Assembly (NCBI GenBank): GCA_934446465.1
Contig: CAKSEF010000005.1
Coordinates: 1-51,578, forward strand
Direction of reading: 5' to 3'
Length of the DNA stretch: 51,578 bases
Source of the DNA: an uncultured Oscillospiraceae bacterium
GTDB lineage: Bacteria; Bacillota; Clostridia; Oscillospirales; JAAYXM01
The notes beneath the pieces are model-generated. The model ran no database searches, was not told the DNA's origin, and was given only the letters and a program-made list of their open reading frames with translations. Position 1 is the stretch's first letter. Each line of letters opens with the position of its first letter. Below are positions 29,001 through 36,318 of this stretch, piece after piece. The position numbers and the translations under genes were made by a program.

Positions 29001-31400
29001 AACCTTATCCTCACCCGATGTTGCGCTGTAAGTAATTGTCTGTTCGAGAGTTGATGTCTTCTCGGTCTCCCATGTAAAGCCGGCCGTAACAGTTGCTTCG
29101 GCTTCTATGGATGCTATCGTTACTCCGAATACTTTCAAATCCTGCTCATATGAAACATATGCGCCGGCTGTAATCGTCGTTGAACCCGTCGAACCGCTTC
29201 CGCTGCCTGTTGAGCTTGCGTAAGTGGTTGTCGATTCGGGGTAGTTGCCCGAGAGGTCGTCGCGCTCAAGCAGGTCGCCAAAATACGGCGGGGATGCGAG
29301 AACCGCCAAAACCTTCGGGTCTGTGTATGTGTAATAGTGCTTGCCCGTGTAGTTCATGTAGCTGGAGTCGTTATCTGTATTTGCAAGGCACAGAGCATAA
29401 GAGCTGTCTACCTTCTTAAGGTTCAGATAATTCTCCGAGCGGTCTGCCGTGGTAATATATGTATCGCCCGCAACATATCCGCGGTAGCCTACATTTACCT
29501 CCTTTGTGTCATCTACGGTTTTATATCCCGTAAATCTCCAGTAATACGTTTTCTTCTTAAAGAGCTTGCAGAACCAGTTCTTGTAATAATAATCGCGGGT
29601 AAACTGCGGTTCTTCGTGAGAGCCCGTCATTGTATACGACGCGGTCTTCTCCGCAGTTGTGCTCATTGTCTGAGTCATAGTGAAAAGCGTTCCCGCAGCG
29701 TCATCGCCCGTGAGCGCGCCTGCCGACGCTTCATATTCAACATAGTCTTTATCGCTTCCGCCCGGAGTTGCCTTGGTGTTATCCCATGACTCCTCGATGG
29801 TGAGCCCCTTATCGGTATATGCGATTATAAGACTGTCAAAGTACAGAAGGTCGCCGCCGTCTTCTGACAACGGACGCGTGATAATCGCTGTGTTTGCAAC
29901 GCAGAGCGGGAGGGAATAGAAACGGTCAACGGCTTTGCCCGTGCGGACCTTATCTCCCATTGCCGACCAAACATAAGCATCGTCTTTCTTCGAGAAGAGG
30001 TCAAAATTCTGATAGATTGAATTTGCGTTAAACTGCTTTCCGTCCCAGGAGTACATCGCAACGTATCTGGTGTTCTCGTTTCCCGACTTTAAGTCGGCGT
30101 CTGACTGACCGCAGAGTATGAGGCACTCCTCACCGCTTCCGGACAGGTCTCCGAACACGAACGATGCACGAATTATGTTGCTTGAGCCGTAGTTGAGGCT
30201 AAATTCCTGAGAACGCTTAAGGATATCAGTTCCTTTTCCTCCGAACATGACTACGGCACGGGAGCCGACATTCTGATTCGGTCCATAGTAGTAGCCCCAT
30301 GTGCACGCCAAGTCGTCAATACCGTCTTGGTCAACATCTCCGCTTACGAGCGAGACCATGTTTGAAACGACCGAGCCCTCACGGAGATAGTACGTCCATG
30401 CGACGCCCCACTTTGAGGGATTCTTGTATGCGTCATTGCTGTCGGATGCGGTAGTCTGAAGTGCGTATACAACAATTCGCGAGTTTCCGACTTCGGGTAT
30501 ATAGACCGCAACCTCGTCAACACCATCGCCGTTCCAGTCGCCCGTCGCAACGTGCAGATAGTTTTTTAGCTGATACGGGTTTTCTGCAAAATTCTCGGCG
30601 AGAGTTCTTTCATCGGCTTCATTCTTAAGAGTCGGGTTTCCGATTTCCTTTGACGTCGAAAGAAGCTCAAGCGGTGTGCCGTAACTTCCGCTTACGGCGT
30701 CGCCGAAGCGCAGGTACAGACCGCCGTTTTTGCTGTAGCTTCCCGTGTAGACCATCGCAATCTGCGATTTCAATGTATCCTTTTCGGCATTGAACTTACC
30801 TGCCGAAACACTTGACATCGCATACGAGGTGCCGTCGGAAAAACGTGTGGAGGCATTCTCGGCACCCGTGAGGTAACCCTTGGTAGGATGCTTTGCAACG
30901 GCGGAATTATATGTTCCCGTGCTTATCTGAGCATAGCTTCCCTCAGATGTCGTCGTTCCTTTGGAGAGAAGTGTTTTTTCCTTGGAGCTTCCGAGAATTG
31001 CGGCTGTTGTCTTCGCAGACCACGCCTGGTCGCCGTACAGATATGATTTGAACTGTACGTCGGTTGCCGTGGTATTGCTTTTTACAACAATATTGCTTCC
31101 GTTATTCGGTTCCGTGCTGTCGTCAAGCTTAATGCCGTCAGAATAGCTGACAGCTTTATTGAGCCCGACCGTATACAGCTCAAAAACGGGGGTAACCGCA
31201 ATAGTTTTGCGCCCGTAAGGATTGCTTTCACTGTCGTTTGGGTCAAACCCCTCCGGCGCCGCGGACGTGTCGATTCCGAGCGCAGCGAGCGCGTCGGAGC
31301 CCGATACCGAGTCGGCAGCCGAAGCGTTATACGCAGGGGTTATCGCCGCAAGGCTTATAACCATAACGACTGTGAGAAGCAGACTTATGTACCTCTTCAT
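23097..31400 (-). CDS. Giant S-layer-anchored multidomain surface protein with three SLH domains
   Basis: 2767 residues from the ATG at 31400 (MKRYISLLLTVVMVISLA), chosen for GAGGAGGG eight bases upstream and a signal peptide ending near residue 28. N-terminal region with FG-GAP-like calcium loops (GDWNGDGVDEV near residue 285, GDVDQDGIDDL near 353). Residues about 735-970 are rich in Gly, Ser and Thr with alternating beta-strand pattern. A fibronectin III-like domain (about 1000-1115) and an Ig-like domain (about 1145-1220; GAYRCRVNAIYF) follow, then Ig-like/MBG-like stretches and many InlB/bacterial-repeat segments (GYMVDHWTV, GYHFVEWQL, GYRFGHWEV, GYMVEQWVL, GYMVDYWTV). Next come tandem repeats of about 80 residues (2107-2343), a poly-glycine/proline hinge near 2348-2365, a beta-rich domain and three SLH domains (about 2583-2767; FSDVSSSDWFY, FSDVSANAWYADA, WAYDAMSWANAEG). 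SLH domains bind pyruvylated cell-wall polysaccharide. No enzyme domain is recognised; adhesion or structural roles are likely. Confidence 0.93.
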   Translation of the reverse strand: MKRYISLLLTVVMVISLAAITPAYNASAADSVSGSDALAALGIDTSAAPEGFDPNDSESNPYGRKTIAVTPVFELYTVGLNKAVSYSDGIKLDDSTEPNNGSNIVVKSNTTATDVQFKSYLYGDQAWSAKTTAAILGSSKEKTLLSKGTTTSEGSYAQISTGTYNSAVAKHPTKGYLTGAENASTRFSDGTSYAMSSVSAGKFNAEKDTLKSQIAMVYTGSYSKNGGLYLRFGDAVSGSYGTPLELLSTSKEIGNPTLKNEADERTLAENFAENPYQLKNYLHVATGDWNGDGVDEVAVYIPEVGNSRIVVYALQTTASDSNDAYKNPSKWGVAWTYYLREGSVVSNMVSLVSGDVDQDGIDDLACTWGYYYGPNQNVGSRAVVMFGGKGTDILKRSQEFSLNYGSSNIIRASFVFGDLSGSGEECLILCGQSDADLKSGNENTRYVAMYSWDGKQFNANSIYQNFDLFSKKDDAYVWSAMGDKVRTGKAVDRFYSLPLCVANTAIITRPLSEDGGDLLYFDSLIIAYTDKGLTIEESWDNTKATPGGSDKDYVEYEASAGALTGDDAAGTLFTMTQTMSTTAEKTASYTMTGSHEEPQFTRDYYYKNWFCKLFKKKTYYWRFTGYKTVDDTKEVNVGYRGYVAGDTYITTADRSENYLNLKKVDSSYALCLANTDNDSSYMNYTGKHYYTYTDPKVLAVLASPPYFGDLLERDDLSGNYPESTTTYASSTGSGSGSTGSTTITAGAYVSYEQDLKVFGVTIASIEAEATVTAGFTWETEKTSTLEQTITYSATSGEDKVAFYSIPMEIYEYESYVPNGKGGYDKVVTTVNIPHEASVRLLNLDDYEAIAKDYSILPTISDGVLTHTLGDPSTYPSDTKGHKVIAEYSGTPAKVGFTSAGGGSTITQEIAMSSEKSNAYIGTASIEAKAGAGAGGVKVGVVAGFEGGGGTVTVSTSGSSFSGELQDMPSEAEAYGYSMNWRIFCYEYKDRNMSFPVVSYVVTDVAKPAPLPKNFEQNMSETTSEAVTLTWTYDRPVSGFQIYRYYDFPEGSGSYRLKYVPFSAGKLNSDGTYSFSYTDEGLSPYTEYFYQIQTQSAYKPYTSIYSEPLSCRTKTEVGYPDIKIAGLNEDGNLAIYPDAKGVAVAEVAEADKYKGLSYQWQRLNGGDWSDISGAKTNSYTILNASSADNGAYRCRVNAIYFDNTSQKEFNISAYSDAFTTAYSKRTPSSALTVSANTKQVGLSSVKSIHAEVKMHSADKGSATAPTGTVTFTISGTDYEYSETVALADSGSKTEVFDGESKHYSTATLDVSGLSDGAYTVNTYYSGDRVFKDYQTTIGEMAVIGTSTTGYRLTLSKSNDGHSITKFTYGDLIYPTLKSISGTSEGYQDETEGVTFQIAQGTASNALNAGDAAPSAGAFTVKALKNNKVVAEVPITVEPREVLIRAESKDNISANAVASNPPEISGENLTEAELSALKLTWTAVNSAGNKTELADGALPGNYTVTPCKSADTPDELYNNYNITFVSGIYTIIGQTFRLTVDAQKFTDGAGPRPVGTAGISSTGKSYDDYSKGTMVQLYAQPNDGYMVDHWTVQFGDEEPEERSGESGNPNILNIETQASTTTIKVYFKVKPLILQAYTDFGGEVICGDEYFTTGANVTSGAEYTFTAKPKDGYHFVEWQLGVEGTSTIYPEGKDNGDGTNTIDVSVGTNSITLKAVFARDSYKVNLRGDIVVYYLRQNPSDPTSKVKVFVTSGKSVEGDTKLIAEPKVGYLAAENANYMFNGSDTGISGTEKYEFTLLEDSTISLETQRDSFDVETRTENGKIIVSVDGKETEELSGINGGSTVVFTARADRGYRFGHWEVDGNVDSESGDVLTVAELGGKMTVKAVFEENTEHTAKGAVSPDNRGVMCYTLYDIYGEVVGEEETEIPAEGLTVYEGESILFKAKPISGYMVEQWVLDNKNVLGNSKTYPDGKIEVKSKDIDVLAYLVASSNYEISFIEGNSNGKIEATADGNEIVSQSSVPGGSDIVLTATPDSGYMVDYWTVSYCKLGDTENTDAYEVDGIKFVNPVLNVEGLRNHAVYRVFFKEIETNEVSVSENGGGSIGITYVTPIKPSDDGSRANVLSENVRADGEVVLELTPEANYATTEFIIRKALSNEANSDADIEVSVKDGVYTARVRNLTQGISLKASDLFYRTYAISVPDDVTSSHARAGARDVVKLTVKPSANFATSEEVLKNAIASKVNSDAIIDVSSDNGVYTVTIRGLGQDVAFDHEELFYETFAVNVCENVKSSHIRAKEGEAVKLTVTPAEKYNLRKLSVSGATLNEQVSSDRLEYTFAMPASDVTVTAEFTYRGGGGGGGGGGGAAPNPTPATPMEDENDILKLNGEKISGEIKISNDSLSINLNNDSFKNLKFMDNSILNIDITDKKNIGTLIINNLSPSLINNKSLILDVKFNLINVKLDANIINNMANTSGENGKLTLKINDIMRSELTDKQSNSVPRISKIMDISIISADKNGTDINIHSLGGIAEIEIPYTLKGNEKAENLVVHYLTDDGKLETVGCRYDAERKIVIFKTNHFSKFVVMNEYSKQFSDVSSSDWFYSSVNNALESGWFNGLSATKFAPSASMTRAMLVQVLYRMSGAKAPANKSAFSDVSANAWYADAVAWASENGIVKGYSNGKFGADDVVTRQQMAAILYRYDTFAGNAPKSESKLGTYKDAKEVQSWAYDAMSWANAEGLINGTSASTLSPNGNASRAQVATILSRYAYSEK

Positions 31401-31440
31401 TAAGATAGCCCTCCTCATGTTTTTGATTTGTTATAGGTAT

Positions 31441-31469
31441 AATATACCAAACATCGATGTACGATGCAA
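31441..31469 (-). promoter_or_regulatory. Putative promoter of the giant SLH protein
   Basis: Minus-strand TTGCAT (31464-31469), 17-base spacer, TATATT (31441-31446). The spacer contains the palindrome ACATCGATGT (31451-31460), and the -10 lies inside GGTATAATATACC (31436-31448). Confidence 0.55.
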
Positions 31470-31553
31470 GACTTATCCGGTAAAAAATTGCACAAATTTT
31501 TTAATTTTTCACGGCAGAAAACTTACATTTACGGAGTCTCCCCGAAAACGCAC

Positions 31554-31586
31554 AAAAGCTCGTGATAAAAAATGTTTATCACGAGC
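31554..31586 (-). terminator. Terminator of the LemA operon
   Basis: A 12-base stem GCTCGTGATAAA / TTTATCACGAGC (31558-31569 with 31575-31586), followed on the minus strand by TTTT. It lies just after the LemA stop codon and isolates the LemA operon from the SLH gene. Confidence 0.85.
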
Positions 31587-31592
31587 CTTCCG

Positions 31593-32261
31593 TTAGAAGA
31601 ACACGCCTTTTGCCTGCTCTTTGATTTCCTTTGACGCGACAAACGGAATACGCGTGGTATATCCGTTCTTGGCCGCAACTATTTTCTTTGTCGGCCATGC
31701 AAAAATGTCTCTGTTCCATTCGTTAATTGTATCGTTATAGAGTTCTCTCGCCGCGGTAATTTCTCTCTGAAGATACATATTCTGCTGCATAGCGTCGGCA
31801 ATTTCGCGGTGCGCCTCAAGGTCCGGGTAATTTTCGACTGCCACACTGATATCTCTCGAAATGGTTTCGAGCTGACCGCCTATTTCATTTCTTGCATCGT
31901 CTAAGCTGTATGCGCTTCCAGACCTGTATCTTGCAATATTCTCAAACGTACTCTTGTCGAGGTCGATTGCCTTGTCAAGCAGACGCGCACAGTTTTTGAG
32001 CACAACTACCCTCTGTTCGAGGTAGTTGTCTATCTGCGAGGCGTTGCGCTGTATTTTCTGCTGGAGCTGGTCAAAATGCTTCTGCGCGTTGACCTTCATG
32101 AGCTGGAATATCAGCCCGGGAAGTATTCCCATAACCCACAGAAAGATTTCAAACACCTTTGAGCCGAATCCCACCTCTGCGGGGATTCTTTTAACAATTA
32201 CGTTCGTGTCAAGCCCTTCCTCCCTAACTTCGGAATTGAGCTCATCGAGCTGGTTAGCCAT
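31593..32261 (-). CDS. LemA-family protein
   Basis: 222 residues; AAGGAGG precedes the ATG. One membrane segment near residues 35-55 (VFEIFLWVMGILPGLIF) is followed by the LemA helical bundle (VNAQKHFDQLQQKIQRNASQ, LEQRVVVLKNCARLLDKA, AREL YNDTINEWN region). LemA proteins are membrane-associated, mainly helical and of unknown biochemical function; many occur with a partner membrane protein. Here the partner is the gene ending 13 bases upstream. The C-terminus (WPTKKIVAAKNGYTTRIPF) is typical of the family. Confidence 0.88.
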   Translation of the reverse strand: MANQLDELNSEVREEGLDTNVIVKRIPAEVGFGSKVFEIFLWVMGILPGLIFQLMKVNAQKHFDQLQQKIQRNASQIDNYLEQRVVVLKNCARLLDKAIDLDKSTFENIARYRSGSAYSLDDARNEIGGQLETISRDISVAVENYPDLEAHREIADAMQQNMYLQREITAARELYNDTINEWNRDIFAWPTKKIVAAKNGYTTRIPFVASKEIKEQAKGVFF

Positions 32262-32274
32262 TTTCTTTTCCTCC

Positions 32275-33882
32275 TTAATTAAATATACTCAAACCGTTTC
32301 GGCTTGCAATAACATTTCTATTCTTCGCGGATAAAGTATCGCAGATAAAGAAATTGCTCTGCCTTTCAAGCGGTATATATTCATCCCACGGCACCTCTAC
32401 ATCGTGCCATCTTCCGTCTCCGCCGTAAACGGGAATTATATCTATGCGCGGTATGGTATTATATGAATATGCCGTTATACGCACCTCGTCCGCGCCGTCT
32501 TTCGAGCCGATAAAATCCGACTTTATAATTACGTTTGTCTTTGTGTCGGGATGCGCGATGTCCTCTTTGCCGATAATATTTGCAAGCACCTCATACTCCT
32601 TCTGTGAGTACATCTGTGAAACGGGCGGTATCGGCTTAAGCGAATGTACGGGACGTTCCTGATACACCGGTATCGCCCAAATCGGCGCAAAGTCAAAATA
32701 TACGCTTTTGAAGTATTCGGCGTTTTTTTCTATAAAATTATTATGTATCACGTCAAACGAATACGAAACATAATTGCTCGGGCAGAGATTTAAGGCTCTT
32801 CCTTGACTGTGTTCCGTGGTTATCACATTCATGCGTTTTTGCTTGAAGAAGTTAAAATCATCGCCGTATCCGCTCCTCGAGCGTATCAAATCCACCATGT
32901 TGGTCTGAGCCAGCGGTGTGAAAAGCGTTCTGTATTGGACTTCATCCGTCCTGTCGAGTGCGTCGAAAAGCACCTCAAAGTCGTAGTTTGACATACTGAC
33001 AAAATCATCTCCGCCTTTTATCGCCCTGTCGGTTTTCTTTTTAAGGCGTTTCTCCCCGCGCTTCACATAGCGTTCAATCGCGTCCTCGCTTTTAAGCTCA
33101 AGATGCGTGGCATCCCGGCTGAACGAAAGCTCGGGTGCGCCCTGTGAGCCGTAGTACAGAAAAACCTTTGTCGCGTAAAACGGTTTCGGTTTTATAACGG
33201 ACGCATGGAGCGTTTCCGTCCTTGTCCTCGTTTTCATCTTTCCGTCGCTGTCCCTGTACGTTTCCGTCCATGAAATGGTTTTGTAGCCGTGGTACGTTTC
33301 GTTTCTCATCGTCTTTATAAATTTATTCTCGAATATGAACGGATTTTCGTTATACTGTCCTGAAAGAACATCGAGCGTTGAACGGTTGTTTTCATCATCA
33401 GTGCAATAGTCGTAATTTATTCGCATATCGGCTTCCTGCTCCGCCGAAAAGCACGGCGCGAATCTGAGCAACGGAACAGTTTCCTCAATCAGCTTCAGCG
33501 CGTCCTTGTCGGTAAAGAGATTATTGAGAGGCTGTACTTGCTTCTGCGCCTCCGCAAGCAGTTCTTCCACCTTGCCTCCCGCGTCCTCCGCCCGACTTCT
33601 CAGTTCCTTTATGCGCGGGGTCGTTTTCAGTATAACGAGCGGAATGAGCACTATTGATATTATCATGAAAACACGCGCTGCCCTGAGACGGTTGAGCTTC
33701 TTTTTTATTGCCGCCAGATTTTGGCTGCGGAACTCGTACTCACGCACCGTCGCTCTGTTTTCCTCTATGTTGATTCCCGAACGTTCGGCGAGCTCATTGA
33801 AGAACTTTTCCGCAATTTCAAGATGAAAACCTTTGAATTTTTTCTCATATTCTTCCAGAGGATTATAAATTACCGAGTCCAT
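32275..33882 (-). CDS. Membrane-anchored protein of unknown function, LemA partner
   Basis: 535 residues from the ATG at 33882 (MDSVIYNPLEEYEKKF), preceded by AAGGGGTGA. N-terminal helical, charged segment (1-70), one membrane span (about 71-88, VFMIISIVLIPLVIL), a short coiled-coil-like stretch (about 90-120), then a large soluble domain of mixed structure with aromatic-rich segments (NETYHGYKTISWTETYRDS, NYVSYSFDVIHNNF). No catalytic motif is recognised. It precedes lemA by 13 bases in the same operon, so the two proteins probably act together at the membrane. Similar large one-span proteins accompany LemA in some other low-GC Gram-positives; that comparison is from memory and unchecked. 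Confidence 0.75.
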   Translation of the reverse strand: MDSVIYNPLEEYEKKFKGFHLEIAEKFFNELAERSGINIEENRATVREYEFRSQNLAAIKKKLNRLRAARVFMIISIVLIPLVILKTTPRIKELRSRAEDAGGKVEELLAEAQKQVQPLNNLFTDKDALKLIEETVPLLRFAPCFSAEQEADMRINYDYCTDDENNRSTLDVLSGQYNENPFIFENKFIKTMRNETYHGYKTISWTETYRDSDGKMKTRTRTETLHASVIKPKPFYATKVFLYYGSQGAPELSFSRDATHLELKSEDAIERYVKRGEKRLKKKTDRAIKGGDDFVSMSNYDFEVLFDALDRTDEVQYRTLFTPLAQTNMVDLIRSRSGYGDDFNFFKQKRMNVITTEHSQGRALNLCPSNYVSYSFDVIHNNFIEKNAEYFKSVYFDFAPIWAIPVYQERPVHSLKPIPPVSQMYSQKEYEVLANIIGKEDIAHPDTKTNVIIKSDFIGSKDGADEVRITAYSYNTIPRIDIIPVYGGDGRWHDVEVPWDEYIPLERQSNFFICDTLSAKNRNVIASRNGLSIFN

Positions 33883-33931
33883 GCGTTCACCCCTTCTTGA
33901 CATTATATCATATTTTTCGCGCGTTGCATAG

Positions 33932-33966
33932 AAAAAAGCCAGAGCAAGCAATATATTGCTTGCTCT
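33932..33966 (-). terminator. Perfect 26-base palindrome followed by T run, minus-strand terminator
   Basis: AGAGCAAGCAATA (33941-33953) is followed directly by its complement TATTGCTTGCTCT (33954-33966). On the minus strand GGC and TTTTTT follow (33932-33940), giving a strong second terminator downstream of the tRNA and upstream of the LemA-partner operon. Confidence 0.85.
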
Positions 33967-34150
33967 GACTTGGTGCAAATGTTCTTACAGGACTTAACGA
34001 AAAGCGCAGTAAAATCAAGTGTTTACGTGCCGCAGGCATACTCGCAAAAAGGTGGTAACGACAGTAAGCCGTCAGTGAGCACGTTTACAAGCGAACAGGC
34101 GAGCCGAGTGTGCCTTTTTGCGAAAGAGGAGCGGCAGCCGGTAAATCGAA
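33967..34150. other. Structured noncoding stretch between tRNA-Pro terminator and LemA operon
   Basis: No credible gene is seen in this interval. It contains a 10-base inverted repeat CGCAAAAAGG (34043-34052) and CCTTTTTGCG (34113-34122) with 60 bases between, and is bounded by strong hairpins on both sides (33941-33966 and 34151-34194). It could be a dispersed intergenic repeat or a small RNA transcribed by read-through from the tRNA promoter. Nothing in the sequence decides between these. Confidence 0.4.
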
Positions 34151-34164
34151 GCCGTATTTTTTGT

Positions 34165-34194
34165 AAAAAATACGGCAAGCCAAAAGGCTTGCCG
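34165..34194 (-). terminator. Terminator of tRNA-Pro
   Basis: On the minus strand CGGCAAGCC, TTTT loop, GGCTTGCCG (34194-34173) is followed by TATTTTTT (34172-34165). A second 12-base hairpin GCCGTATTTTTT / AAAAAATACGGC (34151-34176) overlaps it and could form an alternative structure. Confidence 0.9.
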
Positions 34195-34199
34195 CGACG

Positions 34200-34276
34200 T
34201 GGTCGGGTTGACAGGATTTGAACCTGCGGCCTCTGCGTCCCGAACGCAGCGCTCTACCAAACTGAGCCACAACCCG
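34200..34276 (-). tRNA. tRNA-Pro (anticodon CGG)
   Basis: A complete cloverleaf on the minus strand: acceptor CGGGTTG with CAACCCG, D arm GCTCAGTTTGGTAGAGC, anticodon stem CTGCG/CGCAG with loop TTCGGGA (anticodon CGG, reading CCG), T arm GCAGGTTCAAATCCTGT, discriminator A and an encoded CCA end at 34200-34202. It has its own consensus promoter and terminator. Confidence 0.97.
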
Positions 34277-34292
34277 TTTTTGCAACTATTTA

Positions 34293-34321
34293 ATTATACG
34301 GATAAGCGCGCATTTTGTCAA
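34293..34321 (-). promoter_or_regulatory. Consensus promoter of tRNA-Pro
   Basis: Minus-strand TTGACA (34316-34321), exactly 17 bases, TATAAT (34293-34298). Both hexamers are perfect matches to the sigma-A consensus. Confidence 0.95.
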
Positions 34322-34459
34322 GAGTTTTTACTGTAAAAATTTGTTTTTTCGTATCCGATTCGTTTTTTGCATATTCTTACATGAAAAAATTACAACTAAT
34401 AATAAATTTTAAACCGAACAAAATATTAATGAAAATTAAATCAAGGGAGGTGAATTGCA

Positions 34460-34642
34460 ATGGCAGTAGTACCGAATGCACAGGATGCTCTCGATAAGTT
34501 CAAGATGGAAGCTGCATCGGAAGTAGGCGTAAACCTCAAGCAGGGTTACAACGGAGACCTTACTTCTCGTCAGGCCGGTTCTATCGGCGGACAGATGGTT
34601 AAGAAGATGATTATGTCCTACGAGCAGAATTTAAGCAAGTAA
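34460..34642 (+). CDS. Alpha/beta-type small acid-soluble spore protein
   Basis: 60 residues; GGGAGGTGAATTGCA precedes the ATG. The sequence has both family halves: EAASEVGVNLK (with the Glu where germination protease cuts) and GYNGDLTSRQAGSIGGQMVK (DNA-binding segment). These proteins coat spore DNA in an A-like form and protect it from UV and heat, then supply amino acids on germination. Expression is normally by sigma-G in the forespore. A weak candidate is GCATAT (34369-34374) with ACAACTA (34392-34398), 17 bases apart. The gene is isolated, as is usual for the family. Confidence 0.95.
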   Translation: MAVVPNAQDALDKFKMEAASEVGVNLKQGYNGDLTSRQAGSIGGQMVKKMIMSYEQNLSK

Positions 34643-34664
34643 CGTTATTCCCGATATGAAAAGC

Positions 34665-34705
34665 GGAGGGGTTGCTGCGGATTGGTTAAAAAAACTGATT
34701 TGCAG
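34665..34705. terminator. Hairpin between spore-protein gene and O-antigen ligase gene
   Basis: GAGGGGTTGCTGC pairs with GCAGCAGCCCCTC (13 pairs, one G-U) around a 15-20-base loop. T runs are short on either side, so termination efficiency is uncertain, but its place between convergent genes suggests this role. Confidence 0.65.
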
Positions 34706-34728
34706 CAGCCCCTCATATTTATGAAACA

Positions 34729-36318
34729 TTATGCCGTTTTTGACTGCGAATCCCGATGCCTGCGCCGGATAAATCCTACATACATGACAGCGGCGGCAAG
34801 CCCCCAAAAATAAGCGTTCATATACGGAACTTCAAAAATGTTCTCGAAGAATGAATGTGCCAGAACGCCGGAGCATCCGGATATGATTCCGCTTACAAGA
34901 ACGGATATTTTGGACTTTCTCGAGCGGAACACGGAGCGCACAGACCACACGAGATTCCGAAGAAGAAGCCAAACGTAGGAAATAAGTCCCAAAAGTCCCA
35001 TTTCCGTGAGCGTCTTGAGATAATAATTATCCATATAATAGTAGACAAGATCGTCAATGTGCTGATTTTGCATGGCAATCGCACCGCCGTAGCGTCCGAG
35101 CCCGAAGCCGAAGAGCTTGTTCGTCCGCCAAAGCGAAAGACCTATCTGCCAGCGCTCACCGCGCCCGCCCGTAGAGTTCGCCGTCGCGAAATCGGACGTG
35201 AATAGAAATGCAATTCGGTTTGAAATCGAAGGCACACAGAAAATTATGGCAACAATGCCGACAGCGCCGAACAGGAGAAGCTTGCGGTCTACAAGCAGCG
35301 AGAATATGATGACGGCAATGGTTAGTCCGAACCATGCCCCGCGCGAGAATGTGAAAAGTGTTGAAAGGCATATTATCCCGACAAAACCCCACATTACGCA
35401 CTTGACCCACAGTTTTTTTGCGTAATATGCGCATGACGCAAGCATCGGAGCGCCCATTACCATGAGTGCGCCCATAACGTTCGGACTTCCCAGAATGGAA
35501 TAGACTCGCGTTCTGACTCCCGCTTCCGCACGGGCAACCCACTGCTCTGGCATCGGAGCACAGGTAATGTACTGATAAATTCCGTGGAGCGCAACGGCGC
35601 AAATCATGGCGCACATTGTGAAATACAGCGTCTTGAAATCGTCGTCATTTTCAATAAGGCGCGTGAGGACAAAGAACCAGAGCATGAACTGGCAAACGGC
35701 ACGGAACCCCTCAAATGCAACTCCGAAGTTCGGAGAAACCACGCACATAACGAAGACGGCGACCGCAAGGAACAGGATAAGCGGTGCGTCGAGCGGTGTT
35801 ATCCTCGGCTTTGTTATCTCGGAACGCCTTGAAACCGTAAATATTATATACATTATGCAGAACAGCATGAGCGCCTCGTCCCACAATGATGACAGAATCT
35901 CGATTCCGACCACGTCTCTGATTAACACATCGAGCGGGAGATAGAGCGCAAACACCGCAATCAAAAGCCGTTTCATTCCGAGCTTTTTCAGCGACGAAAG
36001 TATTATACTTCCGTTAACCGCACCGGAGTTTGAGACCGCGCGGAGTCCGCGCATAATCAGACTGTTCTCCGATGCCGTATGCAGAGATGCGCCGATTTGC
36101 ATAAAAAACTTATTCAAAGAAAGAAATTTTGCATACAACTTTGAATAGACAGTTTTCGGGCAAACCGACAAAAAGGACGTAACGGCCTTAGCTGTAACGG
36201 ATTTTTCGTATCCGCGCTTAACCGCCGCCGTAAGCTTCCCCGGAAGGCTTCCCGGAAAGGCGCGTGCAATCGCCCCGCAAAGTCTTACGACAAAGCAATT
36301 TTTAATGATTTTATCCAT
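34729..36318 (-). CDS. O-antigen ligase/polymerase-family (Wzy/WaaL-like) membrane protein
   Basis: 529 residues from the ATG at 36318 (MDKIIKNCFVVRL), overlapping the preceding gene by eight bases with GGTGGAG just upstream. A cytoplasmic N-terminal part of about 115 residues precedes some 10-12 membrane spans. The large extracytoplasmic loop and flanking helices show the Wzy_C-type features: GSPNVMGALMVMGAPM, LFTFSRGAWFGLTIAV, GGRGERWQIGLSLWRTNKLFGFGLGRYG and NYYLKTLTEMGLLGLISY. Family members polymerise or transfer lipid-linked glycans outside the membrane. In a Gram-positive with SLH proteins the likely product is the secondary cell-wall polysaccharide. It is in one transcript with the DUF4330 gene and divergent from the CsaB fusion. 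Confidence 0.88.
   Translation of the reverse strand: MDKIIKNCFVVRLCGAIARAFPGSLPGKLTAAVKRGYEKSVTAKAVTSFLSVCPKTVYSKLYAKFLSLNKFFMQIGASLHTASENSLIMRGLRAVSNSGAVNGSIILSSLKKLGMKRLLIAVFALYLPLDVLIRDVVGIEILSSLWDEALMLFCIMYIIFTVSRRSEITKPRITPLDAPLILFLAVAVFVMCVVSPNFGVAFEGFRAVCQFMLWFFVLTRLIENDDDFKTLYFTMCAMICAVALHGIYQYITCAPMPEQWVARAEAGVRTRVYSILGSPNVMGALMVMGAPMLASCAYYAKKLWVKCVMWGFVGIICLSTLFTFSRGAWFGLTIAVIIFSLLVDRKLLLFGAVGIVAIIFCVPSISNRIAFLFTSDFATANSTGGRGERWQIGLSLWRTNKLFGFGLGRYGGAIAMQNQHIDDLVYYYMDNYYLKTLTEMGLLGLISYVWLLLRNLVWSVRSVFRSRKSKISVLVSGIISGCSGVLAHSFFENIFEVPYMNAYFWGLAAAVMYVGFIRRRHRDSQSKTA

Noticed and set aside
33970..34221. 83-codon plus-strand open frame between the LemA operon and the tRNA
   Set aside because: It spans the terminator hairpins and runs antisense into the tRNA; no Shine-Dalgarno and no recognisable protein.
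34072..34285. Overlapping open frames across the tRNA-Pro gene on the minus strand
   Set aside because: They read through the tRNA cloverleaf and its terminator, a well-known source of false proteins; no ribosome site is present.
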